Under the pieces are notes generated by a model. That model did no database searches, was not told the DNA's origin, and saw only the letters and a program-made list of their open reading frames with translations. From assembly GCA_009781625.1 (NCBI GenBank), contig WQVI01000005.1, positions 1-39,891 of the forward strand: DNA of 39,891 bases. The letters are read 5' to 3'. The stretch's first letter is position 1, and each line of letters opens with the position of its first letter. The stretch comes from Defluviitaleaceae bacterium. GTDB lineage: Bacteria; Bacillota; Clostridia; Lachnospirales; WRAX01. Shown piece by piece: positions 39,825 to 39,891 of this stretch. A program made the position numbers and the translations under genes.

Positions 39825-39891
39825 ATGAAATTAAATAAGCAATTTTTGCAAAACAAGGAAGGCTGGGGGGAAATAGGCGTGAAGTTGCCAA
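39825..39891 (+). CDS. Start of a possible mannitol-dehydrogenase-family reductase (fructuronate/tagaturonate), truncated by window edge
   Basis: An ATG at 39825, with AGGGGGATGG upstream, opens a frame that runs off the right edge after 22 codons: MKLNKQFLQNK, then EGWGEIGVKLP. I recall this N-terminal pattern (MKLN...NK..W...GV.LP) from mannitol-dehydrogenase-family hexuronate reductases of clostridia. A fructuronate or tagaturonate reductase would fit next to a GH105-like uronyl hydrolase and sugar importer. With so few residues the assignment is a guess, but the gene itself is well supported by promoter and ribosome binding site. Confidence 0.45.
   Translation, partial: MKLNKQFLQNKEGWGEIGVKLP

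Overview
The window looks like chromosomal DNA from a spore-forming member of the Clostridia (Firmicutes). The support is Gram-positive style GGAGG ribosome binding sites, TTGACA/TATAAT promoters, a SpoVB-type flippase, a small acid-soluble spore protein gene, an FMN (RFN) riboswitch upstream of a RibU-like ECF component, a YtrA-type GntR/ABC operon, and an obgE-yhbY pair. Several genes use TTG starts. No species can be named from the sequence alone. There is no phage, plasmid, rRNA or CRISPR signal, and I recognised no tRNA by eye.

Left part (1-9,850): the start of a P-type cation ATPase runs off the left edge. It is followed by a hairpin-ended mobile repeat, a SpoVB-like flippase (minus strand), a regulator with a C-terminal XRE helix-turn-helix, obgE and yhbY. 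Next comes a tightly packed operon of a GntR/YtrA repressor, an ABC ATPase and three tandem paralogous membrane proteins, with a palindromic operator over its promoter. A methyltransferase and a 54-residue SASP-like gene run toward it on the opposite strand.

Middle (10,000-19,100): asd-dapA (lysine/dipicolinate branch) with a helical hypothetical gene; a MarR/flavodoxin-type oxidoreductase pair controlled by a 44-bp perfect palindrome; ribU under an FMN riboswitch, sharing its -35 bases back to back with the divergent recJ promoter; a decayed IS200/IS605-type transposase whose left end has been interrupted by a TA-flanked MITE; apt and a PRPP synthetase; then a block of intergenic repeats.

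Central metabolism (19,160-24,940): a minus-strand run pckG (GTP type), aspartate aminotransferase, glutamate dehydrogenase and a cytosolic M23-like protein. These genes handle the PEP/oxaloacetate/aspartate/glutamate node. A DUF421 membrane protein follows on the plus strand.

Right part (25,000-39,891): probably plant cell-wall carbohydrate use. It holds a 778-residue protein of unknown family, a GH105-like unsaturated uronyl hydrolase, a secreted esterase with a copper-amine-oxidase-like C-terminal domain, and a CUT1 sugar ABC importer (binding lipoprotein plus two permeases, no ATPase) with an AraC-type regulator. A large FtsX-type ABC exporter comes next. At the right edge is the start of a gene whose first 22 residues resemble mannitol-dehydrogenase-family hexuronate reductases. 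The genes suggest that pectin-like side chains are de-esterified outside the cell, the oligosaccharides imported, and unsaturated uronic acids released inside; this is inferred from gene families and neighbourhood. Small mobile repeats (IS200-derived, two TA-flanked MITEs, two hairpin elements and a dispersed repeat) occupy nearly every long intergenic gap.
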